NCBI GenBank assembly: GCA_052273625.1
Contig: DAVZHW010000049.1
Location: forward strand, 1-12,581
DNA length: 12,581 bases
From: Fimenecus sp052273625
GTDB taxonomy: Bacteria; Bacillota; Clostridia; Oscillospirales; Acutalibacteraceae
Direction of reading: 5' to 3'
Of the stretch, positions 12,334-12,581 are shown piece by piece; positions within the stretch are counted from its first letter, which is position 1; the number at the start of each line of letters is the position of its first letter. A program made the translations under genes and the position numbers. Under the pieces are notes generated by a model. The model worked only from the letters and a program-made list of their open reading frames with translations. It did no database searches and was not told where the DNA came from.

Positions 12334-12362
12334 ATTATAATATATTATAATATATATGTCAA
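12334..12362 (-). promoter_or_regulatory. Consensus sigma-A promoter of the membrane-anchored unknown gene
   Basis: On the minus strand, TTGACA (12357-12362) and TATAAT (12334-12339) are separated by exactly 17 bp, a full match to consensus in both boxes. The leader is only about 17 nt. The spacer is itself palindromic AT (TATAAT on both strands), but no -35 exists for the opposite direction. Confidence 0.85.
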
Positions 12363-12364
12363 CT

Positions 12365-12392
12365 TTTTCAAAATACACAAGTAATTTACAAA
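12365..12392 (+). promoter_or_regulatory. Weak candidate promoter for motif copy 2
   Basis: On the plus strand, TTTTCA (12365-12370) and TACAAA (12387-12392) are separated by 16 bp, placing a start near 12400, about 13 nt before the conserved motif. Both boxes deviate from consensus. It is listed because copy 2 has no other visible source of transcription inside the window. Confidence 0.25.
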
Positions 12393-12412
12393 TAACAACA
12401 AAAAAGCAGGAC

Positions 12413-12523
12413 AAGGCTGAGTATTCATAAGGCAGTTTTGCTTCAAAACAACATCTTTTTGCACAATAATTCGTTAATCCCCGCAGATATGCGTCAGCAT
12501 TATCTGTGGGGATTGCCTTTTCT
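12413..12523 (+). ncRNA. Repeated motif copy 2: candidate stand-alone small RNA with terminator
   Basis: On the plus strand, positions 12413-12448 match copy 1 at 34 of 36, followed by shared ACAT, GCACAATAA and CGTT segments. From about 12476 the sequence is unrelated to copy 1, but the architecture is the same: a long terminator hairpin (AATCCCCGCAGAT with ATCTGTGGGGATT, ends at 12476 and 12514, one G-T pair, inner ATGC/GCAT) and then CCTTTTCTT. The only gene beside it upstream is divergent, so this copy cannot be the 3' UTR of a visible gene. If transcribed from near 12400 the RNA would be about 120 nt. It lacks an open reading frame with a ribosome site. Confidence 0.5.
12476..12523 (+). 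terminator. Rho-independent terminator closing motif copy 2
   Basis: A 13-bp stem including one G-T wobble (outer arms 12476-12488 and 12502-12514) with inner ATGC/GCAT pairing is followed on the plus strand by CCTTTTCTT. The minus strand has no T-run after the stem, so it acts only on plus-strand RNA. It is the only plus-strand terminator in the window. Confidence 0.8.
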
Positions 12524-12581
12524 TGCATCAAAAATATATTATTTTGAAGTGCGTTGCAGTTTCGTAGCTATAAAAATTCTT

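Noticed and set aside
12334..12351. Bidirectional promoter made by the palindromic TATAAT run
   Set aside because: TATAAT does occur on both strands, but the plus strand has no acceptable -35 box at 16-18 bp.
12283..12531. 82-residue minus-strand frame overlapping motif copy 2 and the unknown gene's promoter
   Set aside because: It has no ribosome site, it runs through the conserved motif and a near-perfect promoter, and its sequence is low in complexity with no recognisable domain.
12541..12565. Possible third, inverted fragment of the repeated motif (ATTTTGAAG...GCAG)
   Set aside because: Only the first nine bases agree with the reverse of the motif; the rest diverges at once, so chance similarity in AT-rich DNA is more likely.

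Overview
This window looks like chromosomal DNA from an anaerobic Firmicute of class Clostridia, most likely an Oscillospiraceae/Ruminococcus-type gut or rumen bacterium. The reasons are strong AGGAGG-type ribosome sites, TTGACA/TATAAT promoters, a SigH-like sigma factor, a domain-permuted GH3 beta-glucosidase of the Ruminococcus type, a CxxC-x17-CxxC zinc-ribbon protein, and a degenerate copy of a short palindromic repeat I recall from gut Clostridia. No strain can be named from the sequence alone. All eleven recognisable protein genes, plus one very small one, lie on the minus strand, so the text order is the reverse of transcription order. I see no phage, IS, CRISPR, tRNA or rRNA gene.

Layout from left to right. 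Positions 1-161 hold a REP-like repeat and the terminator of a ribosomal operon. Positions 162-1078 are the rplM-rpsI operon (L13, S9) with a clear promoter. Positions 1186-2650 are a monocistronic citrate synthase with its own terminator and extended -10 promoter. Positions 2682-4718 are a two-gene thrH-metY operon at the homoserine branch point: ThrH makes phosphohomoserine towards threonine, and MetY sulfhydrylates O-acetylhomoserine towards methionine. Positions 4726-5481 are a TtcA-family tRNA thiolation enzyme. Positions 5501-8291 are a large exported, probably surface-anchored GH3 glycosidase. Positions 8481-9638 are a SigH-like sigma factor followed by the zinc-ribbon gene. Positions 9666-11618 are an alpha-phosphoglucomutase/phosphomannomutase followed by a 32-residue membrane protein gene. 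Positions 11687-12362 are a membrane-anchored extracytoplasmic protein of unknown function.

The most interesting signal is non-coding. A motif of about 65 nt occurs twice, at 8587-8524 on the minus strand and 12413-12475 on the plus strand. The first 36 positions differ at only two. In both copies the motif is followed directly by an intrinsic terminator hairpin whose sequence is unrelated between the copies. Copy 1 follows the zinc-ribbon gene; copy 2 has no gene upstream on its own strand. A conserved 5' module joined to a variable terminator suggests a small-RNA family or a 3'-UTR regulatory module. I cannot match it to a named RNA.

Other points worth attention are the tiny membrane protein gene behind pgm, the non-canonical sortase-like tail on the GH3 enzyme, the TTG start of the sigma factor, and the thrH-metY pairing. 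The rest is ordinary housekeeping.
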